A stretch of DNA of 45,683 bases from an uncultured Eubacteriales bacterium (GCA_900546315.1 URCP01000016.1:1-45683); one strand, 5' to 3'. Shown: positions 17,414 through 26,757, numbered from the stretch's first letter. Numbers and translations: made by a program. Notes: generated by a model from the letters alone, not told the origin.

Positions 17414-18880
17414 ATGAAAAAGGCAACAGTAATCCGGATTCTGACACTTGCGATCATGGCGTCAATGCTAATGACATCCTGCGGAGGAGAGACCGGCGGC
17501 GACACTACCGAACCGAATACGGAAACCACAGTGGAAGAGACAAAGGACGTCTCATACCCGTATGAGATAAAAAAGCTCGACGGCAGAGAGTTCAGATTCC
17601 TCAACTGTGTAGACGATCATTGGCAGGGCGCGTCCCAGATAATCGACTACGACTCAATGAACGGTGAGACGGTCGCCGACAAGGTCTACAGAAAGAACCG
17701 CGACGCCGAGGAAAAGCTCGGGATAAAGATCACCGTGACAAAAGAGGCTGTCGATCAGCTCCACAAGGCTGTCTCGACCGCCGTCATGGCGAACGACGAT
17801 ATCTACGACGCGGTTTACGGCTGCGTATACGCGTTCGGCACTGAGACCGACGGCAAGTATGTGCTGAATCTGCATGACATCGGGGCGATTAACTTTGACG
17901 ACGAGTGGTGGAACCCATCCTACGCGAAATCCGCGCTCATCGGCGGCGACAAGCTGTATGTCGCGGTGGACTATATGAACCTGAACGGCTACACATGGAC
18001 TGACGCGCTCTATTTCAGCAAGGATCTTGTGACGAAGTACGGGCTTGAAATGCCGTATGATCTCGTGAGGGACGGCAAATGGACGCTTGACCGGATGGCT
18101 GAGTACATGAAGCCCGCAATCAACCTGAACGGAGACGAGAGCTTCAAGGTGAATCCGGAGGGCAGAAGCAGCTACGGACTCTGTGTGCAGCACAGCGGCG
18201 GCATCGTCGCGATCTCCGAGGGAGCCGGAGGATTCGTGGTCGAGAGAGACAAGGACGGGATACCGGCGATAGTATCGAACGTCGAGGGAGCGGTCAACGC
18301 TTTTGAGAAGCTCGCGGGAATGCTGTCCGATGAGGGTTCCTGCTTCATGTACAATACCGCGGAGTACAGCTCGCTGATGGCTTTTGTCTCCGGGCGCGGT
18401 ATGTTCTATCAGGGAGCGCTCGGAAACTCGCTCGGCGACAAGATGCGTTCCGCGGCGAGCGAATACGGTATAATCCCGCTGCCGAAGTTTGACGAGAAGC
18501 AGTCCCAGTACTATTCGACAGTGAGCCAGTATACTCTCGCGCTCAGCATACCGAAGACGGTCGCCGATCCTGAAACAGTGGGCGCGTGCCTTGATTATCT
18601 CGAGTGGGCAAGCTTCACGGAGTGCATTCCGGTCGTTCAGGACGCGCTCTGCTATAAGGGCGTGCGCGACGACGATTCGATCGAGATGCTCGATATAATC
18701 CGGAAGACGCAGTATACCGACATGGGCGTGATTTACGGTTGGTCGACTGAATTCATAACAAAGCAGAGCGATAACGTCTATAAGGGAAAACTCCAGTTCG
18801 CGTCCGATTTCGCGTCGGCAAAGCAGAAGATCGAGGATAACATTTCGAAATCCCTCGAGGAGATGGGCATAAACGGCTGA
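17414..18880 (+). CDS. Solute-binding lipoprotein (family 1-like), no adjacent permease
   Basis: About 488 residues. The signal peptide ends in a MTSC lipobox, followed by a Thr/Glu-rich linker. The body has the features of clostridial sugar-binding proteins: YDSMNGETVADKVYRKNRDAEEKLGIKI, split here as a long helix near residues 80-110, then FDDEWWNPSYAK and GKWTLDRMAEYMKPAINLNG. The longest frame begins at TTG 17393, but AAGGGAG and position favour ATG 17414 (MKKATV). It is the first gene of a unit that continues with esterase and glycosidases, so it probably captures their oligosaccharide. No permease genes are present, and they must be encoded elsewhere. Confidence 0.8.
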   Translation: MKKATVIRILTLAIMASMLMTSCGGETGGDTTEPNTETTVEETKDVSYPYEIKKLDGREFRFLNCVDDHWQGASQIIDYDSMNGETVADKVYRKNRDAEEKLGIKITVTKEAVDQLHKAVSTAVMANDDIYDAVYGCVYAFGTETDGKYVLNLHDIGAINFDDEWWNPSYAKSALIGGDKLYVAVDYMNLNGYTWTDALYFSKDLVTKYGLEMPYDLVRDGKWTLDRMAEYMKPAINLNGDESFKVNPEGRSSYGLCVQHSGGIVAISEGAGGFVVERDKDGIPAIVSNVEGAVNAFEKLAGMLSDEGSCFMYNTAEYSSLMAFVSGRGMFYQGALGNSLGDKMRSAASEYGIIPLPKFDEKQSQYYSTVSQYTLALSIPKTVADPETVGACLDYLEWASFTECIPVVQDALCYKGVRDDDSIEMLDIIRKTQYTDMGVIYGWSTEFITKQSDNVYKGKLQFASDFASAKQKIEDNISKSLEEMGING

Positions 18881-18895
18881 AAGCGTGAATCGGCT

Positions 18896-18926
18896 GCCGG
18901 CACTGTCAGACGTGATGACAGCGCCG
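18896..18926 (+). other. Intergenic hairpin without U-tract
   Basis: CTGTCA (18903-18908) and TGACAG (18916-18921) form a stem with a 7-base loop, extended outward by a few more pairs. It is GC-rich and not followed by a T run, so it is not a standard terminator. It may stabilise or process the RNA between the binding-protein gene and the esterase gene. Confidence 0.35.
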
Positions 18927-18982
18927 CGCCCGGGACGCCTCAGGCGGCAAAAATCACGAAACCTGTAAAGGAAGACAGAACT

Positions 18983-20380
18983 ATGAAGATATTGAATGGC
19001 ATCAATGACGGAATGGTCATGCAGCGCGGCACCGCGACGAACGAGTGTGATATTCTTTTGTCGCTCGAATGCGATGGGGAACCCACCGCGAAGTACGACG
19101 GCAAAGCGGTGAGCCTCACGAGAGAGGGCGATAACTGGCGGCTGACCGGTATACCGGTCGGCGGACCTTACACGCTGACGATAAGCGATAAAAACGGCGA
19201 GGTTGACTTTGACAACATCTATGTCGGCGACGTCTGGATTCTCGCCGGACAGTCTAACATGGAGGGCGCCGGACTCATGACCGACGCTGAATACGCGTAC
19301 GAGAGCAACCCTGATATGTCGGTGCGGGCGTTCTACCTCGACGACAGCTGGGACTTCGCCCGCGCGCAGCTCTGCGAGCAGTGGAAGAACGCCGACAGAG
19401 CTATCGCGGAGAAGTTCATGAATATCCGAAAGAACTCAATCTGGAAGGAAGCTGTTCCGTCCGGAGAGCAGACCGACGGCGTCGGACCAGGGCTGTTCTT
19501 CGCGCTCGGGATGAAGGATTACACGGGCGTTCCGCAGGGGCTTATCGCGTGCGCGTTCGGCGGCGCGAGCCTCGCGGAATGGAAGCCCGGAAATACCGCT
19601 CCGGACGCGTATTATCCGTCGCTCGTCCGCCGCTTCAGGGCGTGCGGGAGCAATGTCCGCGGCGTTTTCTGGTATCAGGGAGAGAGTCAGACGTCTGAGG
19701 GCGGAATCGCGTCGTTCGACGACGATATGAAGGAGCTTGTCGGAGCGATGCGCCGGGACTTCGGGAAGGATGATCTTCCGTTCGTTCAGGTGCAGATAGG
19801 TTCACATTCGCTCTACGGAATATCCGAGCAGGGTGCGAAGGAGTGGACGGCAATCCGCGAGAAGCAGAGGACGCTCGGCGGCAAGATACCGTATCTCGGC
19901 ACGGTCACGGCGGTGGACTGCCCCCGCGACGATCTGATACACCTGAGCGCTGAGGGGCAGAGAAGAGTCGGAAAGCGCGCCGCCAGAGAAATGGCGTACC
20001 TCTGCGGCTATGACGCGAAGCCAACGCCGGAGATACTGTCGATAAGCGTCGAGCCGGACAAAGTCAGATATTTCTGGTGCTGTATCAACGTGAAGTACAA
20101 AAATCTCGACGGAGACCTGACGGCGTATGGCGACAACCCGATGGGATTTTCGATCACGTCTGAGGACGAAGCACCGTATCTGTTCCCGTACCGCGGGATA
20201 TCGAACGTGACGCTGAAGGGCGACACGGTCAGCATAAGGACTGAGCTCACCGCGGAGCAGCTGAAAAGTGTCAGCCTGTGGTATGGCGCCGGACTCTCCT
20301 GTGCCTGCACGATAACAGACGGCGGCGGAATGGCGATCCCGGCGTTCGGACCGATAAAGCTGTCGGAGTGGATTGATTAA
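18983..20380 (+). CDS. Sialate O-acetylesterase-like SGNH hydrolase
   Basis: 465 residues. Family features are clear: GQSNM with the likely catalytic Ser at residue 91, CAFGGASLAEW, VFWYQGESQTS, and a late DDLIHLSAEGQRR block that should carry the Asp/His pair. This is the DUF303/SASA group of carbohydrate esterases, which remove O-acetyl groups from sialic acid or from other sugars. A short beta domain precedes the catalytic part. No signal peptide is seen, so it is likely cytoplasmic. AAAGGAAG lies 8 bases before ATG. It is the second gene of the glycan unit. Confidence 0.85.
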   Translation: MKILNGINDGMVMQRGTATNECDILLSLECDGEPTAKYDGKAVSLTREGDNWRLTGIPVGGPYTLTISDKNGEVDFDNIYVGDVWILAGQSNMEGAGLMTDAEYAYESNPDMSVRAFYLDDSWDFARAQLCEQWKNADRAIAEKFMNIRKNSIWKEAVPSGEQTDGVGPGLFFALGMKDYTGVPQGLIACAFGGASLAEWKPGNTAPDAYYPSLVRRFRACGSNVRGVFWYQGESQTSEGGIASFDDDMKELVGAMRRDFGKDDLPFVQVQIGSHSLYGISEQGAKEWTAIREKQRTLGGKIPYLGTVTAVDCPRDDLIHLSAEGQRRVGKRAAREMAYLCGYDAKPTPEILSISVEPDKVRYFWCCINVKYKNLDGDLTAYGDNPMGFSITSEDEAPYLFPYRGISNVTLKGDTVSIRTELTAEQLKSVSLWYGAGLSCACTITDGGGMAIPAFGPIKLSEWID

Positions 20381-20400
20381 CAGCGAAAGTGAACACTGCT

Positions 20401-22005
20401 ATGGAAAAGAAATACACAAAAGGGATTGTCATAGAAAGCGGCAATACATACACGGCTGACCTCCCGCGATACGATTTTCGCCCGGAGGACTGTGTCGTGA
20501 CAAACGAGCCGGAGTACCGCGCGCCATCGTCAGCGGCAAAAGATCCTCTGACCGCCGCGTTCATCCTGAAAGACCTGAAAGATGTGACGCTCGATTTCGG
20601 CGGGGCGGAGCTTGTCTTTCACGGAAAGATTGTGCCGTTCATTCTCGACGGATGCGAGAATGTCACAATAAGGAACTGCACGATAGATTATGACCGTCCG
20701 TTTTATACGGAGGCGCATATTCTTGATGTCTCAGAGGACCGGCTGAAGCTCGGTCTGAAGGATGATTTTCCATGTCGTGTCGACAAAGGAAATCTCGTCG
20801 CTGTCAGCGAGTATTGGGAGAACAGGCTCGATCACGGCGATCTGCTGATGCAGCCGTACGACCCGGAGACCGGGACGCCGACATCGTCGATGATGCTCGC
20901 GCTGATAGGCGACGAGGTATTCCCGCACCCGAACCCGCCTCTTCCGGTACACCATCTGAGGGTGACCGGACACGGAGACAAGACGGTCACGCTCTCAGGC
21001 GGGTTTCCGTCTGACTGGAGGGCTGGAACCGACCTCGCCTTCACGCACGAGATACGCGACAAGAACACGTTCACCGCCGCGGGCTGCGATGTGGTGACGC
21101 TCGAGAATGTCCGCATTCTGCACGGCGCGGCGATGGGCTTTGTCGGAATGCACTCGCGCGACCTTACTTTCAGACACTTCGATATGTACAGGGACGAGGC
21201 GCATCCGCGCTATGTCACGAACAACGCTGACTCGATACACACCTTTGGCTGCTATGGTAAGATTCTGATCGAGGACTGCCGGATGGATTCCATGCTCGAC
21301 GACTCTCTGAATGTACACGGCAACTTCACAGTGGCTGAGAGTGCCGGCGGTGATATGATCCTGGCGCGCTCTCCGGGCAAAGGCATGACGAACCGGATGA
21401 AAAATTATATGCCCGGCACGAGGATCGGGGTTTTCAATGGTCAGACGATTGAGGAAAAGCTGACGCTGACTGTAAAAACCTGTGAGCCCTACCCGGACGA
21501 CGAGCGCGTGTTCAGGATAACCACGGAGGAGGACGCGTCAGGCGTCAATGCCGGAGACCTCATCGAGAACCTGAGCGGAAACGCCGACGTCACTGTCAGA
21601 AACTGCGAGTTCGGCAGATTCCGCGGGACAATGCGGATACAGACGCGCGGGAAGGTGCTGATCGAGAACTGCTCGTTCGCGAACAGCGGCGACAGCGTGA
21701 TCTTCACCGGCGACTCGGTTTACTGGTATGAGTCCGGGCCGGTCAGGGACGTGACGCTGAGAAACTGCCGGTTCGGCGGGGCGGTGAACGCCTGCCCGGA
21801 GGTCAGGGTGACAGAGAAGGCGCCGTATTATCATGACGGTATAAAGATTGAAAACTGTCATTTTGCGACGGATATCATCTTCAAGGGATTTCAGACGGAC
21901 AGGACGCGGTTTGTCGGAAATACGTGCGGGAGCGGAAAAATCCCGACCGTTACGCTGCGAGGCTGCGGAATATGCGAAGCCGACTGCGCTGTTGTCAGAG
22001 AATGA
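20401..22005 (+). CDS. GH110-like right-handed beta-helix protein, copy 1
   Basis: About 534 residues dominated by beta-helix rungs with repeated NVTIRNC, VTLENVRIL and KVLIENCSF-type units. The N-terminal TLDFGGAELVFHG and the central DSIHTFGCYGKILIEDC then MLDDSLNVHG (Asp pair about residues 300-301) resemble family 110 alpha-1,3-galactosidases, whose catalytic Asp residues lie in such a DDxxNVHG block. The family is inferred from motif memory and is not checked by search; another beta-helix carbohydrase is possible. No signal peptide. The GTG at 20389 is possible, but ATG 20401 is preferred. It starts 20 bases after the esterase and is paralogous to the protein at 23445. Confidence 0.65.
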   Translation: MEKKYTKGIVIESGNTYTADLPRYDFRPEDCVVTNEPEYRAPSSAAKDPLTAAFILKDLKDVTLDFGGAELVFHGKIVPFILDGCENVTIRNCTIDYDRPFYTEAHILDVSEDRLKLGLKDDFPCRVDKGNLVAVSEYWENRLDHGDLLMQPYDPETGTPTSSMMLALIGDEVFPHPNPPLPVHHLRVTGHGDKTVTLSGGFPSDWRAGTDLAFTHEIRDKNTFTAAGCDVVTLENVRILHGAAMGFVGMHSRDLTFRHFDMYRDEAHPRYVTNNADSIHTFGCYGKILIEDCRMDSMLDDSLNVHGNFTVAESAGGDMILARSPGKGMTNRMKNYMPGTRIGVFNGQTIEEKLTLTVKTCEPYPDDERVFRITTEEDASGVNAGDLIENLSGNADVTVRNCEFGRFRGTMRIQTRGKVLIENCSFANSGDSVIFTGDSVYWYESGPVRDVTLRNCRFGGAVNACPEVRVTEKAPYYHDGIKIENCHFATDIIFKGFQTDRTRFVGNTCGSGKIPTVTLRGCGICEADCAVVRE

Positions 22006-22021
22006 AATGAGAGGAACGGAA

Positions 22022-23467
22022 ATGCTTCATGGAATGAAACTTGTCGGTCATATCACACCGAAAAACTCCAGTGAGATCAGAAACTCGCGCTTCGGCATCG
22101 GTCTTGAGAAGATCGACAGATATCTGTACGACCCGGCGCCGGTTTACGACCCGCTGGCGGAGACCGGCGTCAAATATGTCAGGATACAGTCCGGCTGGAT
22201 GCGCACAGAAAAAGTGAAGGGCGTATACGACTGGAAATGGATAGACGATATAATCGACAATCTCGTATCGCGCGGGATGGAGCCGTGGATATGCCTATGC
22301 TACGGCAATCCGGTCTGGTCGGAGAAAGCGGTGAATGTCCGCGGCGCCATAGGCGTACCGCCGATTTTCAGTGAGGAGGAAGCGGCGGCGTGGGACAGAT
22401 ACGTGTCGGAATGCGTCAGAAGATACCGCGGAAAGGTCAGAATGTACGAGATATGGAACGAGCCCGACGGTCAGCACTGCTGGCGTCACGGCGTCAGCGC
22501 GTCCGAGTACGGAAAGTTCGCGAAGCGCACGTCCGCGGCGATACGCGCGGCGGATCCGGATGCGAAGGTGCTCGCCGGTTCGTTCTTCTCGTCCGGCTCG
22601 ACGACATATCTGCATGATTTCCTGAAGGAGCTCACGCCGGGCGACATTGATTTTGTCACGTACCATCAGTATCGTTATCGTGTAGAGCACGGCATTGAGG
22701 AGTTCGCGCGCGGGATACGGAAGATGCTCGACGCGTTTGACCCGCGGGTCGGTATGATACAGGGCGAGACCGGGACGCAGTCGTCATTTTCGCGGAACGG
22801 CGCGCTCTGCGGTTCTGAGTGGACAGAAAGAAAACAGGCGAAATTCCTGGCAAGGAAGCTGCTTATTGATCTGAAGACTGAGGTTGAATTCACGAGCTGG
22901 TTCACGGCGGTTGATATCTTCGAGAATATAATCAATGAGAACGGAACCGTGAACAAGGATTATTACGGCTTTTTCGGTGTGCTCGGAGAGAAGTTCGCGC
23001 CGGACGGCACTCCCCTCGGAGAATATGAGCCGAAACTCTCGTACACGGCGCTCAGAACGATCTGCGCGGCTCTTTCCGGAGCCGAAAAGACAGAGCTCGC
23101 CGTTTTCTTCGAGAATAGCTGGACACCGCTGTTCGGGAGAAGCGACGAGGATCCGTATGATCCCGCGAGCCGGATTATCTGGCAGGGCTTTGAGAAAAAC
23201 GGCGCGAAGGCGCTCGTATACTGGAAAGCGGCTGACGTCATGACCGAGGAGTTTCTGTCGACAGTGTCGCTGAGATGCTTCGATCTGCCGGGAGAGATAC
23301 GACTTACCGATCTCATGACCGGAGAGGTGTGGGCGCTTGACGGGATGATCACCGGAGAGGACGGAGAGATTGTACTTTCGCATATTCCGGTAACTGATTA
23401 CCCGCTGATGCTGACTTTCGGAAATTTCGCCGAGGTGACGACTGATGCTGCTGCGCCGCTGTCCTGA
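22022..23467 (+). CDS. GH39-like (clan GH-A) glycoside hydrolase
   Basis: About 481 residues. A TIM-barrel hydrolase: the predicted acid/base is Glu147 in YEIWNEPDG and the nucleophile is Glu249 in GMIQGETGTQ, with VYDWKWIDDIIDNLVSRGMEPW near the start of the barrel. The order of motifs fits GH39-type beta-xylosidase or related enzymes, though other clan-A families are possible. The longest open frame begins at 21848 inside the previous gene. ATG 22022, 6 bases after GAGGA, is the sensible start. The end overlaps the next gene by 23 bases. No signal peptide, so cytoplasmic action is likely. Confidence 0.75.
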   Translation: MLHGMKLVGHITPKNSSEIRNSRFGIGLEKIDRYLYDPAPVYDPLAETGVKYVRIQSGWMRTEKVKGVYDWKWIDDIIDNLVSRGMEPWICLCYGNPVWSEKAVNVRGAIGVPPIFSEEEAAAWDRYVSECVRRYRGKVRMYEIWNEPDGQHCWRHGVSASEYGKFAKRTSAAIRAADPDAKVLAGSFFSSGSTTYLHDFLKELTPGDIDFVTYHQYRYRVEHGIEEFARGIRKMLDAFDPRVGMIQGETGTQSSFSRNGALCGSEWTERKQAKFLARKLLIDLKTEVEFTSWFTAVDIFENIINENGTVNKDYYGFFGVLGEKFAPDGTPLGEYEPKLSYTALRTICAALSGAEKTELAVFFENSWTPLFGRSDEDPYDPASRIIWQGFEKNGAKALVYWKAADVMTEEFLSTVSLRCFDLPGEIRLTDLMTGEVWALDGMITGEDGEIVLSHIPVTDYPLMLTFGNFAEVTTDAAAPLS

Positions 23468-25040
23468 CAGAAGAAACCGTACCGGGGAAATCGTCGAGGC
23501 GCTGCGGACGGCTCCGGATGGCTCTGTTATCCGTTTTGAGCCGGGAATATACGATTTTTCCGCGGATGACGCTTTCAGCGGCTATTTCTGCCCGTCCTGC
23601 AACAAGAGTAGTGACAAAAAGGTGATTTTCCCTGTACTCCGGAAGAAGAATATTACGCTCGACGGCGGCGGCGCGGAGTTCGTATTTCATGACCGCGTAT
23701 TCCCGTTCATCGTTCAGGATTCGGTCGGGGTCACGCTTGAGAATTTTTCGGTTGATTTCTCGTTCCCGCGCTGTGTCATCTGCGATGTTCAGACTGTCGG
23801 GGAGGATGGGATATGCCTTTCGATCGACCGCGCGAAATACGATTATCGGACAAATGAAGAAGGTAATCTGCTGATACGCGCGGGAAATGACGAGTTTTCC
23901 ACCTGCGAGCGCAGATTCTTCCTGAAACAGGGGACGCGCGGGAACACGGACTGCTGTTATCTCAGCGCCGGAGAAATATTCTACGATAATGACAGTCTTC
24001 CGGCGGAAGTATTTTACTGCCGTGCCGAGGAGACGGACGGCGGAGTGTTTCTTCGCCGTGACGGCAGGAGCGGTTTCAGTCCCCGGTTCACCGCGGGCGC
24101 TGAATTACTGCTGAGCTATGACGAGCAGAGGGACAACGACGTGTTTTTCTTCGACAGGTCGGAGAATATAACCGTCCGGAATGTCAGTATCCATAACGGC
24201 GCCGGGATGGGATTCGTCGGTCAGTGCTGCCGGGATCTCACTCTTGAGAGCTGTGTGATATCCCCGCGCTCGAAGGGCTTTTCCACGACAGCGGACGGAA
24301 TACTGCTGACGAATTTCTCGGGGCGGGTCAGGATAGAGAACTGCGTTGTCAGAAACACGATGGACGACGCGGTCAGCGTCCATGGGTATTATACGACCGT
24401 CGAGCGCATAACCGCTCCGCGAAAGGCGATCCTGCGGATGCGTCACAGGTCACAGAGCTTCATGAACCCCTACTGCCCCGGCGACAGACTCGTTGTCACG
24501 GACGGGAAGAGCATGAACGAAAAGGACGCGATAACCCTGAAAAGCGCCCGGTATGAAAACGACCCGTATCTCATATACGCGGATTTTGACGAGGACATAC
24601 GCGGGAGACTGAGACCGGGCGACCTTATAGAGGACCCGGAACGCACGCCGGAAACGCATATCACCGGCTGTCTCTTCGAGAACGCGTGCGCGGTGAGGCT
24701 CGGAAGCGCCGGGAAGACTGTTTTTGAGAACAATCGGATGCAGAACTGTTCCGGACTGCTCGTCAATGACATAATGAGCTGGTGGTACGCGTCCGGACCG
24801 ACGAAGGACGTGACGATACGCGGGAATGTTTTTGACGGATGCGGGATAAGCGCTTTTGTCGACAGGGGGATGCCGTGTGAAGTCCGGCACAAACTCATCC
24901 GGATCACAGGCAACGAGTTTAAGAACGGCGCCGCGATATCCGTAAGAAATACCGAAAAGCTGGTTTTGTCCGGCAACAGTACAGACAAAGCGGAACTGCC
25001 GGTCGTGACAGACGGTAAAGTGACCGTCATGGAGGAGTAG
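23445..25040 (+). CDS. GH110-like right-handed beta-helix protein, copy 2
   Basis: 531 residues, a diverged paralogue of the 20401 protein. It has the same layout: LDGGGAEFVFHDRVFPF near residues 72-88, NITVRNVSIHNGAGMGFVGQ near 241-260, GRVRIENC, then MDDAVSVHG with the Asp pair about 307-308. The Asn of DDxxNVHG is Ser here, and the inserts are different, so substrate or activity may differ from copy 1. ATG 23445 lies inside the end of the GH39-like gene, with GAGGTGA as ribosome site, so the two are probably translationally coupled. No signal peptide. Confidence 0.65.
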   Translation: MLLRRCPDRRNRTGEIVEALRTAPDGSVIRFEPGIYDFSADDAFSGYFCPSCNKSSDKKVIFPVLRKKNITLDGGGAEFVFHDRVFPFIVQDSVGVTLENFSVDFSFPRCVICDVQTVGEDGICLSIDRAKYDYRTNEEGNLLIRAGNDEFSTCERRFFLKQGTRGNTDCCYLSAGEIFYDNDSLPAEVFYCRAEETDGGVFLRRDGRSGFSPRFTAGAELLLSYDEQRDNDVFFFDRSENITVRNVSIHNGAGMGFVGQCCRDLTLESCVISPRSKGFSTTADGILLTNFSGRVRIENCVVRNTMDDAVSVHGYYTTVERITAPRKAILRMRHRSQSFMNPYCPGDRLVVTDGKSMNEKDAITLKSARYENDPYLIYADFDEDIRGRLRPGDLIEDPERTPETHITGCLFENACAVRLGSAGKTVFENNRMQNCSGLLVNDIMSWWYASGPTKDVTIRGNVFDGCGISAFVDRGMPCEVRHKLIRITGNEFKNGAAISVRNTEKLVLSGNSTDKAELPVVTDGKVTVMEE

Positions 25041-25043
25041 CAT

Positions 25044-25637
25044 ATGAGTCAGCTTCTTATGAGATGGATACCTGAGGAGCTTCCGGAGCCGGAGCTTCCG
25101 GAGGGCTTTGCCTTTTACCGCTTCAGGCGCGGCGGAGATGAAGTATTTACTGAAGACGAGTTCAGAAAACAATGGATAAGTATGCGCGACGCGTCCTTCG
25201 GGGAGACGATGGTAAAGTGGTATCACACCGTATACGACGATCCGCGGGTGCCGGATGACGGGTTCTTTCTGGTTATCGCCCCGGATAGGAGAATGGCGTC
25301 GAGCGCCTGCGTGCAGTACGGCGAGCACACGCCGGATTCCGCGACAGTTCACGCGGTCTGCACTGATGAAAAATACCGGGGCATGGGGCTTGGGAGGGCG
25401 AACATGATCGCTCTCATGCGTTATGTCCATGAAAAAGGCTTCCCGGAGCTGTGGCTGACGACCGACGATTGGAGGATACCCGCGGTGCGGCTATATCTGC
25501 GTCTCGGATTTCTTCCGGTTCTGTCAGAGCCGGATATGCGCGGGAGATGGCTCGCTCTGCTTGATAAGACAGGCGAGCGGAAAATCAGGGTGATCGGCGA
25601 GGACGGACAGGAAGATTTTCTCGTGAAAAACGAATGA
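25044..25637 (+). CDS. GNAT-family N-acetyltransferase
   Basis: 197 residues. The acetyl-CoA-binding motif A is clear: VHAVCTDEKYRGMGLGRANM (Q/R-x-x-G-x-G type), near residues 100-120, followed by the family strand WLTTDDWRIPAVRLYLRLGF. The GGAGGAG site overlaps the TAG stop of the previous gene, so it is coupled to the glycan unit. It may acetylate an amino sugar or a small metabolite, or be a general GNAT enzyme. The N-terminal stretch (PEELPEPELPEG) is Pro/Glu-rich. It is the last gene before the terminator. Confidence 0.8.
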   Translation: MSQLLMRWIPEELPEPELPEGFAFYRFRRGGDEVFTEDEFRKQWISMRDASFGETMVKWYHTVYDDPRVPDDGFFLVIAPDRRMASSACVQYGEHTPDSATVHAVCTDEKYRGMGLGRANMIALMRYVHEKGFPELWLTTDDWRIPAVRLYLRLGFLPVLSEPDMRGRWLALLDKTGERKIRVIGEDGQEDFLVKNE

Positions 25638-25655
25638 ACGAAGGAATATGAAACA

Positions 25656-25706
25656 GACAGAGGCCTCCGCACTTTTTAAGCGGAAACCTCTGTCCGTTCT
25701 TATTTT
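25656..25706. terminator. Bidirectional terminator between convergent genes
   Basis: GACAGAGG (25656-25663) pairs with CCTCTGTC (25687-25694), with CCGC/GCGG extending the stem inside. The plus-strand tail is CGTTCTTATTTT. It closes the glycan unit; the convergent fucosidase gene ends at 25700 inside the tail. Confidence 0.8.
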
Positions 25707-26623
25707 CCGGATAACCGGCGGAGAATCCTGACTGACGGCTCCGGTATTCTTCCGAGACTATCCGGACCGACGTTCAGGAGATAGTTGACTCCGCGGCTGT
25801 TCAGGTATTCCTTTATTCCGAGTATCTGTTCCGCGGATTTGAAGGAATCGTCGTAATATTTGAAGCCCCATGAGGAATTCATCGTACAGGGGCATTCCCA
25901 GAGACCGGTCTTCGTGTCCTCCGGCAGTTTGTTGTCGCTGCAGGATGTGTAATCGCCGCGGCCGTTTCCGATGCGCGAGTTGATCAGGCAATCGGGCTGA
26001 TATGATTTGACAAGCCTGTAGAGCTCGTCGCTCTGCCCGGGGGTAATGCACTTCGGCGTGTCGAACCATATTAGCAGAAGGTCGTCGAATTTCGTCACGA
26101 GTTCCTTTACCTGCGGCTTTATCTTTTTCTCGAAGCAGCGCGAGAAATCCCAGCCGCTCTCGTCCGGAAAATCCCATGAGTTGCGGCAGAACAGACCGCC
26201 GTCCTTCTCGTGCCAGTCGATTTCCTGCGAATAATACAGTCCGAGCCGCATATCATGCTTTCTGCAGGCGTCGGCGACCTCGGCGATCACGTCTCTGCCG
26301 AACGGCGTCCGGTCGACAACGTTGTAATCGTCCGCCTCGGAGGCGTACATCGCGAAGCCGTCGTGATGCTTCGCGGTTATCACAAGATATTTCATTCCGG
26401 CGTTTTTCGCGAGGAGCACCCATTCTTCCGGGTCGAAGAATACCGGGTTGAAGGCGCGGGTGAGCTTTTCGTATACCTTTATTGGTATTTTGTGTGTCGC
26501 CATAATCCACTCGGCGTTGACGTCCGTGCGTCTTGAGTCGTATTCACCGGCGAGGAGCGAGTAGAGACCCCAGTGTACCATCATTCCGAACCTGGCGTTT
26601 CTGAACCATTCTCTGTTATCCAT
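25700..26623 (-). CDS. GH29 alpha-L-fucosidase (single-domain form)
   Basis: About 307 residues. Family signatures include WFRNARFGMMVHWGLYS, AKHHDGFAMY, LGLYYSQEIDWH and LLLIWFDTP, whose Asp (residue 188) fits the GH29 nucleophile. C-terminal YLLNVGPDSLGRIP is the usual end of the catalytic domain. The enzyme stops there, so it lacks the C-terminal beta-sandwich of longer family members. No signal peptide. ATG 26635 is immediately next to AAAGGA, so ATG 26623 is preferred. Expected role: release of L-fucose from imported oligosaccharides. The gene is divergent from an AraC regulator that probably controls it. Confidence 0.88.
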   Translation of the reverse strand: MDNREWFRNARFGMMVHWGLYSLLAGEYDSRRTDVNAEWIMATHKIPIKVYEKLTRAFNPVFFDPEEWVLLAKNAGMKYLVITAKHHDGFAMYASEADDYNVVDRTPFGRDVIAEVADACRKHDMRLGLYYSQEIDWHEKDGGLFCRNSWDFPDESGWDFSRCFEKKIKPQVKELVTKFDDLLLIWFDTPKCITPGQSDELYRLVKSYQPDCLINSRIGNGRGDYTSCSDNKLPEDTKTGLWECPCTMNSSWGFKYYDDSFKSAEQILGIKEYLNSRGVNYLLNVGPDSLGRIPEPSVRILRRLSGK

Positions 26624-26654
26624 TTTTCTGACCATTCCTTTTTATTTTCAGATA

Positions 26655-26683
26655 TTGACATCGCGGTGATTCTATGATAGAAT
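26655..26683 (+). promoter_or_regulatory. Promoter of the araC-type gene, with palindrome over -10
   Basis: TTGACA (26655-26660), a 17-bp spacer and TAGAAT (26678-26683). ATTCTA TGA TAGAAT (26669-26683) is a perfect palindrome that includes the -10, a likely operator. Confidence 0.75.
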
Positions 26684-26684
26684 G

Positions 26685-26713
26685 ATTATACCATAATTGC
26701 TGAGAAAAGTCAA
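26685..26713 (-). promoter_or_regulatory. Promoter of the fucosidase gene, with palindrome over -35
   Basis: On the minus strand TTGACT (26713-26708), a 17-bp spacer and TATAAT (26690-26685). CTGAGAA (26700-26706) and TTCTCAG (26714-26720) form a perfect 7-bp inverted repeat around the -35 box. The two -10 boxes of the divergent promoters are one base apart, so polymerase could occupy only one at a time. Confidence 0.8.
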
Positions 26714-26757
26714 TTCTCAGTGTTGGCGAGAAAATATATCCGGATTGGTGTTTTGCT

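Noticed and set aside
18896..18926. Terminator after the 17414 gene
   Set aside because: The hairpin has no T run, and the next genes appear to belong to the same unit.
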